NCBI GenBank assembly: GCA_018268955.1
Contig: JAFDVO010000017.1
Coordinates: 198,234-262,233, forward strand
From: Acidobacteriota bacterium
Lineage (GTDB): Bacteria > Acidobacteriota > Vicinamibacteria > Vicinamibacterales > CAVVIG01
Length of the DNA: 64,000 nucleotides
Reading direction: 5' to 3'
Position 1 is the stretch's first letter; every line of letters begins with the position of its first letter. Shown piece after piece: positions 23,501-28,426 of the stretch. The position numbers and the translations under genes were made by a program. The notes under the pieces are model-generated. The model was not told the origin of the DNA and ran no database searches. It worked only from the letters and a program-made list of their open reading frames with translations.

Positions 23501-25303
23501 CGGCTTCGCATCCTGCAGGCGGGCGACGTCGTCCGCGTGCTCGACACCTTCTCGAACACCACCTCGCGACCGATTCAGATCGCGGCAACCTACGAGACGC
23601 AGCCGAACAAGAGCGGCGTGGTCGTGAGCGACGTGGAGCCCTCGGTCGCGACCGGCGGATACATCGTGCGGCGCGATGACAACGGGCAGGCATCCGCGTT
23701 CGGGGTCGTGTTCGCAGGCGTGAACGCGCCGATTGCGCCGACCCTGGCGACGTCCAGCGGCGGCGCCGCCTTCTCCGCGTTCGCGCTCGGAGCCGGGGTC
23801 ACGTCGATGCCGGTGACCCTCACGGTGCCGGCCGGACAGAGCGTGGCGTTGCTGAGCTACGTGGTGGTCCAGGGCCCCACCGCACAGGCTGCTGTCACGA
23901 GTAATGCCGAAGCGATCGCCGCAGGCCCGACGGCGGATCTCCTGGCCGGCCTGACGCGGGACGACATCCTCCGGATCGTCAACTTCAGGCTGACCGCACC
24001 ACCGCCGGGTCCCGCAACCGTGCGGGTCGCGGTGCTCGGACGCGATGGCATGCAGACAACCGGTGTGCGCGTGGCGCTCACCGGCAGCAACGGCAGCGCC
24101 ATCCAGGAGCCGTATACCGACGTGAACGGCTGGTTCGAGTTCGGGAATCTGGTTCCGGCGGCGTACGTGGTGCAGGCGAGCGTCGAGGAATGCGATGACA
24201 ACGGCTGCCGGACCTACTCGACCGACCGGCCGATCACTGCCAGCGCCGATTCGTCGCAGGATGTCGTCCTCTCCCTGGCCTCGCTCGGTCGCACGACGAT
24301 TCAGGTGCTGGACGACGCCGAGCCGGCGCAGCCGCTCGCGAACGAGTACGTCGAGGTCGAACTCCAGCCAATGGTCGGCGGGCCGCTCGAGAGCGGGGCG
24401 GTGCGTGCGCTCTCGGTGACGCTCGACGAGAATGGCGCGTTTTCCGTCACGGACCTGCCGCCCGGCGCCTTCGTCGTGCACGTCTACAGCCCCACACGTG
24501 ACCTGCACGGGAGTGCGGTTGGCACAGCAACGAAGTTCGCCGCAACCACGACGACCGTGCCGCTCTCATCGTCCGTCATGGGGCTGACGAATTCCGGCAT
24601 GCTCGTGTCCGCCGCTGGCGGGTTCTTCTACGGCCTCGACGCAGTCGGCGTCAGCAACGGCTACCAGTTCGACGGCAACTCCCTGCTGCACGGCGATCCC
24701 CTGTCGAAGGATGGCGCGCTGTCGACCGGCACGACCGCGATCTGCTGCGCGTTCACGTCGACCGACACCGGAGCGGGCTGGCTCTTCTCGCCGGTGCCGG
24801 TGCCGTCCACCGTGGGCGTCGTGATGACGCGGCGGATGGCGATCACCGAGGGTGGCGGGGCCATGCGGTACTACGACGTCTACACCAACACGTCGACGTT
24901 CACCCAGCAGGTGCCGGTCACGATGGTCACCATGCCGAACAGGAGCACGGCAACGGTGCTCGACATGCCGGTGTCGCCGACGACCGGCGGGTACTTCGTC
25001 AGGGCCGACCCACAGGGAGACGCGCTCACGTTCGCATCCATCTACGCCGGGGCCGCTACGACGCAGCCGTTCGACGTGGTCATCAGCGACAACCCTGACA
25101 CGATCGCGGTGACGACGATGCTCCAGCTTGCGCCGGGCCAGAGGGCGGCGCTCCTGCACTACGTGCTGCTGCGCTCGCCGGAGGAAGGGGCAGGGGCGGT
25201 GACGGCTGCGGACGCGCTCGCCTCGCTCAGCGACTCGAGCGCGCTGGTCGGACTGACTTCAGAAGAACGCGCGCTGATCGTCAACTTCAACGCGCAGCTA
25301 TAG
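8567..25303 (+). CDS. 5578-residue exported protein of carboxypeptidase-regulatory-like and Ig-like repeats
   Basis: GTG start overlapping the isomerase stop (GTGA). A signal peptide with a long hydrophobic core ends near ASAQG (residue about 35). From about residue 960 come many beta-sandwich units of about 80-100 residues of the CarboxypepD_reg type (recurring G.V...DG.TP...A.V, T.TDA.G.F.F, PG.F.V.A), about thirty by eye. SbsA-like Ig domains lie at about 2178-2388 and other bacterial Ig-like units up to about 2800. A Big_2-like unit (begins TTVSLPSSVLLRAG) lies at about 2801-2893, then regulatory-like units again. Three copies of an unrecognised module lie at 3511-3768, 4884-5140 and 5338-5578, the last forming the C-terminus. 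No enzyme motif and no anchor are visible. Probably a very long surface or matrix fibre; function unknown. Confidence 0.9.
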   Translation: MTRHATRRPALLSVVAALMAVLASALLTPAAASAQGRVLGREEILLYGIGLKVDPATQTVPKNFATIVSTYLQAPTLPPETPAFAPDAEVRATLRGPSFPAPIELVAKPNSPFNIPVLTVPGTHTLENIRLVSNGDVLLYGSPETARIDVIEKLLVTTVTTRALTADEIREKGIVYDRSNFQAYNFTAAFAVDNSSNINISFPVLLPTIPQVGDVNPNAADLKTIDAPQLQSLKTLVPDTLQIQARIPNLSVVGFTLTLDQKTGSQDFYVPPIPGVIVIPGDIGFLNQYFSVMLMVANVAPTGSNLVVSELTASIVLPPGKDNVVGSDDDPLAMATRASGAFPRVVAVTQPGPDGKLGTGDDVTTLGPGETGNAEYLVEGRREGTHVVEMELSGTLNGLPVGPVPIRGRAAGAVLVRNPTFTLTFTHPEIVNAGEPYTLDVTVTNTSESPANVVSLNLFPANITGARLDDDSSKGVDSIAPGDSKTVSFRLISNRTGKVTAATLDSDEQVQGRFVLKSAVGELGVPLSPDSFILPVEANALSASVRSTAVDLMARAWAVATAPPAAVPKDLTRFSKQIVLDRGAETAEAGLRVSLGESNASASASLLFDFLGSEYPLLASKVPAGDTSGLLALLQRDLQGFDLVRRRSVRGDLFASAVAGELLPAVQGGPSAFHSSFAQQMTSRPGHVSVLISGTSGAPLGYDAVIVDASGRRLGGLESGKVVKEIPFGDALPFTDAAGTPVATLLVIAVPNPGTYTLQVLPRSGIDPASPFDLSVVLPDASGKLQFTSLTGVLPTEGFALTNGAGDPGFQYTLKRDATGGAVRAATLSAVADPPPSIVAVRQLASADMVGCPLEPEKTYSAGRVVAVLFSEAVTAASVQDKAAAEAISAFTAQNNRVVGVALQPGSRIAYVALRSPVGPFEARTMTIEGVQDLNGNTLATQTLPIQTTVGTSAGLVYGRVIRSDGLPAAFATVRMFYEFNCMDGASAVGVAEQRADASGNYQFDYVLRAPAMNVKLVALDEESGDARPVRFVLARDNQRMNVDVVFIGRGGITGRVYAEDGRTLLPGTALRATSTTDQSQYAATTDANGRYTFSAVPVGNVLIEAVNVERVASVFVSETVPFAGAVVTRDLTLLDVSPASPITRGSITGRVVRADGVTGVANLPVIAYYTTRSQAGVPCAPPPGGTQEPAECAIDVVSTDAQGRFVLNGLPSGSIRLNTFDQTYLQEGTVRVSLQPNQTLDVSVLLGGGYGAVHGVVLDASRRPVPDAVIGGGATLVNAGPDGSFTLTDIPVGRTRLVAVSNALQSQGEASVDIVQNGETVNTTIVLDPIGSVAGIVRDHDGVPQAGIKVWVFRDCYDEQLQPSICINGQATSDAQGAYRIDKLGIGQYTLSAFRADLKDGNVFPIAIRYERQVLVSDITFRGGTGTVTGRVLRANSCPTPPCADTPLPARVSISGDRLVVAGGRIGVKFEYVQNFEVVDNDPTTGEYHFKSGVFTGPFTLRAAGQFSPEPVAAEGTMPGPGQTVTVDLRLQPTSRLTGTVFEADGFTPVTNRQVALKFQSNAVVVICHDDEQTGDSECQSIPQGIQEAFAATDANGQFTFPLVNAGPFTITATDATTGQVASIKGTVRPGDTVDLPVRLLARAPVTVRVFRSNGTTPVLNANVTVQGLDYPRDTRNGIATNGTIQFQGGDAVAEGQFVVTAMDANGFAGRKAGRVTPTGGPVTVDVFLFDATGTVNGQVVKADGNGALVPTPNAEVILSNASGPLAYALTDAQGGFSIPLVPTGPFTIESFDPVTAARGRADGTVLGGPQPVSVTVTLESLGSIRGVVVQSGSRAPLKGWTVQLSQTSVTGRSLPDQIAQTGVDGSFAFPGATVGSFSLRASRRDVVGSATASGQLSRGGQLVDVPMVVDIVRRVTGTVQGIVLNPQGSPAPNAQVEVCPSGEACKGAVAGADGRFSVGDLPLGRFTVRASAQVTGNPSVGTTGGSLLFEGDTANVTITLLGLSSVQGTVYQIVNGARVPAPNATVRLSGQPGSGCPSYCQQGTDGNGQFTFINVPAQTFTVTASSLTGQQGSVGDVLVPGQARSGLEIVLAPAVNVAGRALVGSAPARGVIADLSVNNGHLFAETAEDGTFSFDGIGAGAYTLRLQDPVGGGLARRTGTVNLTGPVVLGDITLDDAAPAVASSEPANGALNVGRTPTLTVTFTEPLDATTVNATTVTLVGPSGPVSGQVDSQTNDTVVRFRLLPGVQLADQARYTLRVTGVQDRVGRPLAADYIATFTTVDITPPAVAETTPMFSATGVSVDAVVRVRFSEIVDPSKFVGAPVTLTGPQGPVAGRTDFLFSNSVVVFTPNVPLADTAHYTVTVQRPTDRAGLRAAADTTFAFDTTDRTPPVILSLTLDGTGTVVQNTTARVRATVAETDIAVVDFFLNDTFAFAARTTPFTMDFKALASLADANGGRIKVSAIATDTSGNRGVVPVQAFLTVVADQPPSIAITQPLGTLTPAPGERVSVTVRATDDVGVDQISYSARGSFVIDAASVPVSPASTDRTQTFAFNVPADAVPGSLVTIQATARDTAAQSTAAAAIALRVRDSIAPTIQITGLSSGQRVAPGTRVTAVVSASDTSGIGRIGFAVSGVTVSSEERLVSPAQSPVVTSFEFTVPANASSSDRVFVDAFAIDGAGNRGDAARLIVPVADRQAPTVTLRTSSGSPSMTPGANVQVIAQATDDLAVTSIQLTVAGAFDFTETRTIAVPAADVSATFSLAVPGTVQAGSTATVTARATDATGNVSTPVSLTLTAQNTTTVSLPSSVLLRAGDDAEMTVTLGTPAPAGGLRVDLTSRNTGIATVPSSVTFAQGETTRSVTVHAVAGGSTQIDAAVGGVVSATTTVTVSGGVVRGDVTTAGPNGFVPVAGAQVTVFHSGTPIVTTTDAQGRFVVEGVQGWGYTGRGFSVTASDGSRLDAESFELDTAGGSATVSLNLLDMGLIKGSVLQPDVQTPAGAGARVDLFEAASPNVVIATTFTDESGAYQFPLVAPGPYTVEASDANGNRGRASAQVTSGLESVVPVVYLGRSTVIVRVLNGVGATVGGAQVQLQSSSLFGSAAARTATTNATGEVSFPDVFVGSVSATATDPFTLQGGSAAGQVTTAGQSVTLTVQFAQYGNLTGTIRRRDGVTPAPGAQVTVDVAGRGRFNATTDGTGVYRFEFLPFAPFTITVFDPSTRGRAIDSGTFGTSGETVTRNEILLPQGALLVTVVDADGAPVNGATVSATTQSNGLTDALQGATGVVNGNGGQVLLDRLLAGSFTVQVSALGLNGSASGVLAADEVRGVTVQLEARATIAGSVFEPDGATPAVGFVRVYNTVNYQSVNATLQGGSFSVPNLRLGTYRVEAYDAANRLRAIAESVALTGNAQTQQVTLTFIGLGTVQGRVLHPSGGDVGNLTVNLRSLNPQFGGYASAQTDAAGNYSIGGIPVGAVAVSSSKPAEQLLGEASGAITQDAQIITLDILLEANAVALPTTLNDVQDSQYGVGQNAGLIGGTGSVFTRGGETLTLSSNGTSTAFTGASFGTREDAGREIAVRQSGLFGLNVTRKVFVPQTGYFARYLEILQNPTAAPVTVDVNLTSKPYGQREPFCCLYNENQYWVAATSSGDTTIDVAAPGSADRWLSLGVRTQDAYYDYYSSGVPLGFAFSGPGAATPVSTASFAVEQSVPVLRYGWNSVTVPANGTIALMHFVSEQASVDAATASAERLAQLPPEALDGLSAAEIAAIANFAVPANGVSAVAPMPGVNGAVSGRVVEGDGLTPVAGAEVTFRSANRILARIRKATSNASGQFSFSGGTGAPVPLDGFTLSAKYPNTQYTFSPTITAALSNAQASLTRDVPFSTSGILKGIVRRQNGQPVAGARVENVYFSTVTTGADGRYFFGGVPAGTPTLRGTVDHPQGTALNILPQTVALAAGQVRDDVLLVEPTGAVTGTVRDADGNIQIGRPITLTATSFSRYTTSDSAGRFTFSDVPVGTFSVSSSDPVSGFPSTRSVAVAADQTADGSLAYAGKAALTVTVTRATGAPIQGMSVTISAPNVNTQTLSTNASGVAGPFNGLPIGLTYTVTAAHPGNAGVIRRSASLPLTTATASTTLTLPAFGTVSATITRPNGTLPGNGVNAYLENVPGSSPSLYTYGTTDATSQISFGVVPAGTPFRIRAYRPPAYQGQPSYSLLTGPFSIATDGQALAVTARTPALASVQVTVQNSAGTPITNARVDEKDVYTGNFQNRGVTDANGRLTVAEVPEGAFQVRAYQPGSNVNVLELAAGDVVAANDGTIVPIVVAARSYSVTVSGTITEHDGATPLGNVYLRLLRGVDGAEVSRACNGDPYYCYTNSTAGSRGAFSFAAVTSTAAGLVLEITSPADYTKYLVPIAPNADGPVTVNYALPVYTVAIQGHVYAADGTTPVPGGVVYPYTFTNRGGFGTFVDPDGSFRIPSSVYPVDGVRLEFNLTGLDGGRFSVNTVPFTQSGQTVSTDIVLPTGTVSTVQGTVVAGDGSTPLDSSRVVFNFGTGSCATGDNCSVTTDAQGRFSYLAVLPTDGQFTARAHSPKTYAIETSQAGTAASQGAVVNIGALTLPISVLSGFATNGTTQPVQDLAVFVRDQANVTTWADRSSAGTFTFYELPAGDYQLTAQNTEAATEATLPVAMPTATSVVAGVQVQLPIVSTVTVTVDGVDGWTTDQASVALVRPAGTFERVLSGSNIGFGRYQFGSVPIGDYQVQVALEVCDADNNCEIRYAAASATVVDETPVDVHLSFATSAQAVVSVQDGFSQPIASALVHVAVQSLAATGPLGSYAREFDLTTDAQGSFVLPYLPDGLFTVRVSDVDHGTGAATTTASSATPAVVEVQLGGHAFALAPNNGYWLEGGGTRDRNYVVNGRGTIVDTYRWDGTSVLEQGAFYRAMDLWVGGNALCCPISGTYSADRNELSIGPAAPASVPGLVATRRLRILQAGDVVRVLDTFSNTTSRPIQIAATYETQPNKSGVVVSDVEPSVATGGYIVRRDDNGQASAFGVVFAGVNAPIAPTLATSSGGAAFSAFALGAGVTSMPVTLTVPAGQSVALLSYVVVQGPTAQAAVTSNAEAIAAGPTADLLAGLTRDDILRIVNFRLTAPPPGPATVRVAVLGRDGMQTTGVRVALTGSNGSAIQEPYTDVNGWFEFGNLVPAAYVVQASVEECDDNGCRTYSTDRPITASADSSQDVVLSLASLGRTTIQVLDDAEPAQPLANEYVEVELQPMVGGPLESGAVRALSVTLDENGAFSVTDLPPGAFVVHVYSPTRDLHGSAVGTATKFAATTTTVPLSSSVMGLTNSGMLVSAAGGFFYGLDAVGVSNGYQFDGNSLLHGDPLSKDGALSTGTTAICCAFTSTDTGAGWLFSPVPVPSTVGVVMTRRMAITEGGGAMRYYDVYTNTSTFTQQVPVTMVTMPNRSTATVLDMPVSPTTGGYFVRADPQGDALTFASIYAGAATTQPFDVVISDNPDTIAVTTMLQLAPGQRAALLHYVLLRSPEEGAGAVTAADALASLSDSSALVGLTSEERALIVNFNAQL
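19097..19870 (+). repeat. Unrecognised module, copy 1 (residues 3511-3768)
   Basis: First of three divergent protein-level copies. It shares with the other two a VTRKVFV-type core, an asparagine-rich strand (LEILQNPTAAPV) and a closing block: PANGTIALMHFV, an alanine-rich helix, then LDGLSAAEIAAIANF. It contains a Cys-Cys pair at residues 3630-3631, but in this copy the pair lies downstream of the TRK core rather than upstream. Regulatory-like repeats lie on both sides. Confidence 0.65.
23216..23986 (+). repeat. Unrecognised module, copy 2 (residues 4884-5140)
   Basis: Second copy. Cys-Cys at residues 4947-4948 (NALCCPIS) precedes a TRRLRIL core, a strand VLDTFSNTTSRPI and a Gly-Gly-Tyr turn (TGGYIVR). 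The closing block is PAGQSVALLSYVVV, an Ala-rich helix, then LAGLTRDDILRIVNF. It aligns best with copy 3 over its whole length. Confidence 0.7.
24578..25300 (+). repeat. Unrecognised module, copy 3, C-terminal (residues 5338-5578)
   Basis: Third copy, ending the protein. Cys-Cys at residues 5393-5394 (TAICCAFT), TRRMAIT core, YDVYTNTSTFTQQV strand, TGGYFVR turn, then APGQRAALLHYVLL, an Ala-rich helix and LVGLTSEERALIVNF. The very C-terminal position makes it a candidate secretion, anchoring or capping domain (inference). Confidence 0.7.
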
Positions 25304-25311
25304 GGAATTGC

Positions 25312-25389
25312 TAATCGCCAAGCGCTAATCGCTAATCGGTAATCGGTAATCGCTAATCGTTGAATTGCTAATCGCTGATTGGCAATTAG
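25312..25389. repeat. Degenerate heptamer array, TAATCGN family
   Basis: Five exact-phase heptamers TAATCG(C/G/G/C/T) run from 25326 to 25360, with further degenerate copies on both sides. The array fills the gap between the giant gene's stop and the next gene. The same unit recurs at 56601-56635. Confidence 0.85.
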
Positions 25390-25412
25390 CAGTGCTGTGC
25401 AGGGAGAGCGTG

Positions 25413-25922
25413 ATGCGGGAGACAGGGCTGAAGACCTTCATGTTGGCGCTGATCCTTGGCGTCGTGGCCGCGGGCGGCCGTGCAGCCGCGGCAGCGAAGC
25501 CGGCGCTGCCGGCCAGCGTCGTGCAGACGGTCGACGGTGTGCCAGTGGCCTTAAACGACGGCGTCGTCGACGGCCAATGGCTGGTGCTGTACGTGGTGCC
25601 CGACTCGCCACCGTCGGTCAGGCTTCTGGACGCGCTGCGCACGTGGCAGGTGCCCGCGCTCGATCGCGTCCTGGTCGTCGTTGGCGGCCCGGCGGCGCCA
25701 GCAGCCACGTTCGCCAGGGCACAGCAGCAGCGGGGACTGGACACGGTCCGGTGGCGGCTCGACGGTGATCGCGCCGCATGGACCGACCTCGCCGCGTCGG
25801 GTGTGCCGACGCTGTTCGGGGTCCGTGCGGGTGTGCTCGAGTGGAGGCTCGCCGGCGTGCTCAACGATCCGTCGGCGCTGCAGTCGGTGGTCGCGTCCTG
25901 GCTGTCGACGACGGCCCCCTGA
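25413..25922 (+). CDS. Exported thioredoxin-fold protein lacking the CxxC motif
   Basis: 169 residues from ATG 25413, chosen because AGGGAG lies about 7 bases upstream; a GTG directly precedes it. The signal peptide is Ala-rich (GGRAAAAA). The body resembles a TlpA/thioredoxin-like fold: strand WLVLYVV, strand DRVLVVVGG and a cis-proline loop SGVPTLFGV. At the site where CPPC is expected the protein has S65-P-P-S68, so it cannot be a dithiol oxidoreductase. Probably a periplasmic binding or scaffold protein. Family assignment is moderate because the similarity was judged by motif layout only. Confidence 0.72.
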   Translation: MRETGLKTFMLALILGVVAAGGRAAAAAKPALPASVVQTVDGVPVALNDGVVDGQWLVLYVVPDSPPSVRLLDALRTWQVPALDRVLVVVGGPAAPAATFARAQQQRGLDTVRWRLDGDRAAWTDLAASGVPTLFGVRAGVLEWRLAGVLNDPSALQSVVASWLSTTAP

Positions 25923-26069
25923 GACCCGCGGGACGACAGGCAGCCGCTCCTCGACGACCTCCAGTCCAACGCCGGGAAGGCGGCACCGCCCGACCGATGC
26001 TCCATGCCGCGGCGCGCCACGCCGCTCCTCTCCAATGGGCGGCGATTTGCAGCGTCTCTTCGCAGGTTC

Positions 26070-27689
26070 ATGGCCCGTCGCCTTGCGATTCTGCTTGTTG
26101 CGTGTGCGGCCGCGGCGCTGCCCGGTTCAGCACAGCCGCCGTCACTGAGCCAGGCTGTCGAGCGTGCGGCAGCCTCGCAACCAGACACGCTCGCGATCTA
26201 CAGGGTGATCGGCTTCGCGCCGCTGTGGGTCACCGCCGGCGGACGCGCCACTCCCGCCGCTGCTGACGCGCTCTCGATCCTCTCCTCGGCAGAGGACGAC
26301 GGGCTGGAGCCGCGCGAGTACGCAGCGGCGTCGCTGCGCGAACGCAGCGAGCGGCTGACGACGGCAACCTCGGCTGAAGCCGCAGCCTTCGACGTGAGCC
26401 TCAGCGCAGCGCTGCTGCACTACCTGCAGGACGTGCACGTGGGCCGCATCGACCCACGCTCGATTGGGTTCACCCTCAATGTGCCACGCGACGGACACGA
26501 TTTCGCCGCAGTGGTCAGGAATAGCGCACTGTCCGGCACGGTGCGCGACACGGTTGAGGAGTGGCGGCCGCGAGGCCCGCAGTATCCGGCGCTCGCCGCG
26601 GCGCTTCGCCGCTATAGGGTGCTCGCGCGGGAGGACCAGTCGCTCTCACTGGGGCTCGCGAAGGCGGTGAAGCCTGGCGACATCTGCGACGTACTGCCGG
26701 CGCTGCGCGCGCGGCTGATCCTGCTTGGCGACGCGCCAGCATCGCTGCCGCTGGACGGCAACACGTACGGCGGTCCCATCGTCGACGCGGTGAAGCACTT
26801 CCAGCGACGCCACGCGGTCGATGCCGACGGCGTGCTCGGGCGCCAGACGGTCCAGCAGCTGGAGACCCCGCTCGCGACGCGCGTGCGTCAGCTCGAACTC
26901 GCAATGGAGCGGATGCGGTGGCTGCCGCATGAGAGCGATGCGCGCCTCATCCTGGTGAACATCCCGATGTTCCGCCTCCTCGCATGGGACAGCGTGCCGC
27001 CGAGTGGACCGCCAACGTTCACGACCGCGACCGTGGTCGGACGGGCCATCGCGACGCAGACGCCCGTGTTTGCGGCCACGTTGACGGAGATCATCTTCCG
27101 TCCGTACTGGAACGTGCCGACGTCCATCGTGCGGAAGGAAATCCTGCCACGGCTGCCCCGGGATCCGGGCTACCTTGTGCGCGAGCAGATGGAACTGGTG
27201 GCGGGGCAGGGCGATCGCTCGCCGGTCGTGCCGACCACCCCAGAGAACCTGGCGAAGCTGCGAACGGGGGCTGTCCGCCTGCGGCAGCGCCCCGGCCCGA
27301 AGAACTCGCTCGGGCTGATCAAGTTCTCCTTCCCGAACGAGCACGACGTGTACATGCACGCCACGCCGGCGCAGGCGCTGTTCGCGCGCGGGCGACGGGA
27401 CTTCAGCCACGGATGCGTCCGGCTTCAGGACCCGGTGGGCCTGGCGGAGTGGGTGCTCCGGCCGCAGGAGCACTGGTCGCGCGAGGAGATCGAAGAACGG
27501 ATGCGTGCGCCGGAAAGCTCTCGCCTCCCGGTGCGGCCAGCCATCAACGTGGTGCTCTATTACGCCACGGCCGCGGTCGTGGAATCAGGCGACGTCGCCT
27601 TCGCGGACGACATCTACCGCCACGACGCGCGGCTCGAACAGGCGCTGGACGAACGTGCCCTGGCCGGCCAGGGCGGAGAGGAGCGCTGA
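26070..27689 (+). CDS. L,D-transpeptidase (YcbB/LdtD type) with peptidoglycan-binding domain
   Basis: ATG 26070 starts directly at a clean signal peptide (MARRLAILLVACAAAALPGSA); an in-frame ATG at 26004 would add 22 residues. Order: YcbB-like N-terminal region, PG_binding_1 domain (VDAVKHFQRRHAVDADGVLG), then the YkuD catalytic domain with SHGCVR, nucleophile Cys449. Such enzymes form 3-3 (mDap-mDap) cross-links in the periplasm and attach lipoproteins or remodel peptidoglycan. Downstream, convergent and 4 bp away, is a MepK-like endopeptidase that would cut the same bonds. Domain order and length (539 residues) fit the YcbB family. Confidence 0.9.
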   Translation: MARRLAILLVACAAAALPGSAQPPSLSQAVERAAASQPDTLAIYRVIGFAPLWVTAGGRATPAAADALSILSSAEDDGLEPREYAAASLRERSERLTTATSAEAAAFDVSLSAALLHYLQDVHVGRIDPRSIGFTLNVPRDGHDFAAVVRNSALSGTVRDTVEEWRPRGPQYPALAAALRRYRVLAREDQSLSLGLAKAVKPGDICDVLPALRARLILLGDAPASLPLDGNTYGGPIVDAVKHFQRRHAVDADGVLGRQTVQQLETPLATRVRQLELAMERMRWLPHESDARLILVNIPMFRLLAWDSVPPSGPPTFTTATVVGRAIATQTPVFAATLTEIIFRPYWNVPTSIVRKEILPRLPRDPGYLVREQMELVAGQGDRSPVVPTTPENLAKLRTGAVRLRQRPGPKNSLGLIKFSFPNEHDVYMHATPAQALFARGRRDFSHGCVRLQDPVGLAEWVLRPQEHWSREEIEERMRAPESSRLPVRPAINVVLYYATAAVVESGDVAFADDIYRHDARLEQALDERALAGQGGEER

Positions 27690-27693
27690 CCGG

Positions 27694-28260
27694 CTACCAG
27701 TGCCGCACGCGTCCGGTGTCCACATGGACGAAATCGGACGCAGGGTAGAAGCCGACGCCACCACGCTGCGCCTCCAGTGCGGCATTCCTCAGCTTCGGCA
27801 GCGGGACATCAGCCAGGCGGATGTCGATGGCCTGTCCTTTCATGTGCAGCGAGCCGGCAGCAACCCCTTCGGAGTGACGACGCAGCATGTCGTTCGTCTT
27901 GGGTGACCGGTAGCCCGAGATCACCTGGAACGGCTTCGACGACCCCGTCAACCCGTTGAGCGAGTGGAGCAGGTCCAGCAGGCCGGGGTCGATGACGTGT
28001 TCATCACCGGTCCGGAAGTCCCGGAGGAAGTGGTTCACGGTCTGCAGCGCGTCGGGCAGGTACTCACCGGCGGTGAAGTACTCGACGTTCAGGTGCTCGC
28101 CCGTGTGCGTGTGGGCGAAGGTCAGCGCCCGCGTCGCCATGGACGCCGCGGGGGAAGCCGGCGACCACGCCTCCGCAAACGCCGACGGGGCGAGAGCGAC
28201 GAGTGGAACACCAGCGGCGAGGGTGGAGAGGAACGAGCGGCGGGACAGCATGCGGCTCAT
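27694..28260 (-). CDS. MepK/YcbK-like (DUF882, M15 family) peptidoglycan endopeptidase, Tat-exported
   Basis: 188 residues. The N-terminus MSRMLSRRSFLSTLAAG is a twin-arginine signal. The C-terminal DUF882/M15-type metallopeptidase domain has the zinc pattern SLHMKGQAID (His139, Asp146) and FVHVD (His179, Asp181), plus the conserved SGYRSPKTN loop. In E. coli the homologue cleaves D,D and L,D cross-links, and ycbK lies beside ycbB; here the same pair is adjacent but convergent. An in-frame extension upstream to 28446 runs through non-coding-looking sequence and was not used. Confidence 0.88.
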   Translation of the reverse strand: MSRMLSRRSFLSTLAAGVPLVALAPSAFAEAWSPASPAASMATRALTFAHTHTGEHLNVEYFTAGEYLPDALQTVNHFLRDFRTGDEHVIDPGLLDLLHSLNGLTGSSKPFQVISGYRSPKTNDMLRRHSEGVAAGSLHMKGQAIDIRLADVPLPKLRNAALEAQRGGVGFYPASDFVHVDTGRVRHW

Positions 28261-28426
28261 ATGGTGCGGGTTCGATTGTAAGCGGATGAGCCCGAAAAGC
28301 ATGCCGGAAAATCGGCATGATTTGAACTCAACCTTGTGATCGCGCCAGCGGCGTAAAGGAAATGGCGTGATTCCCGAGAGTCGGCGCCGAGCAGGGAACT
28401 TGCACCCGTGCTGACGGGAGGTGCGT

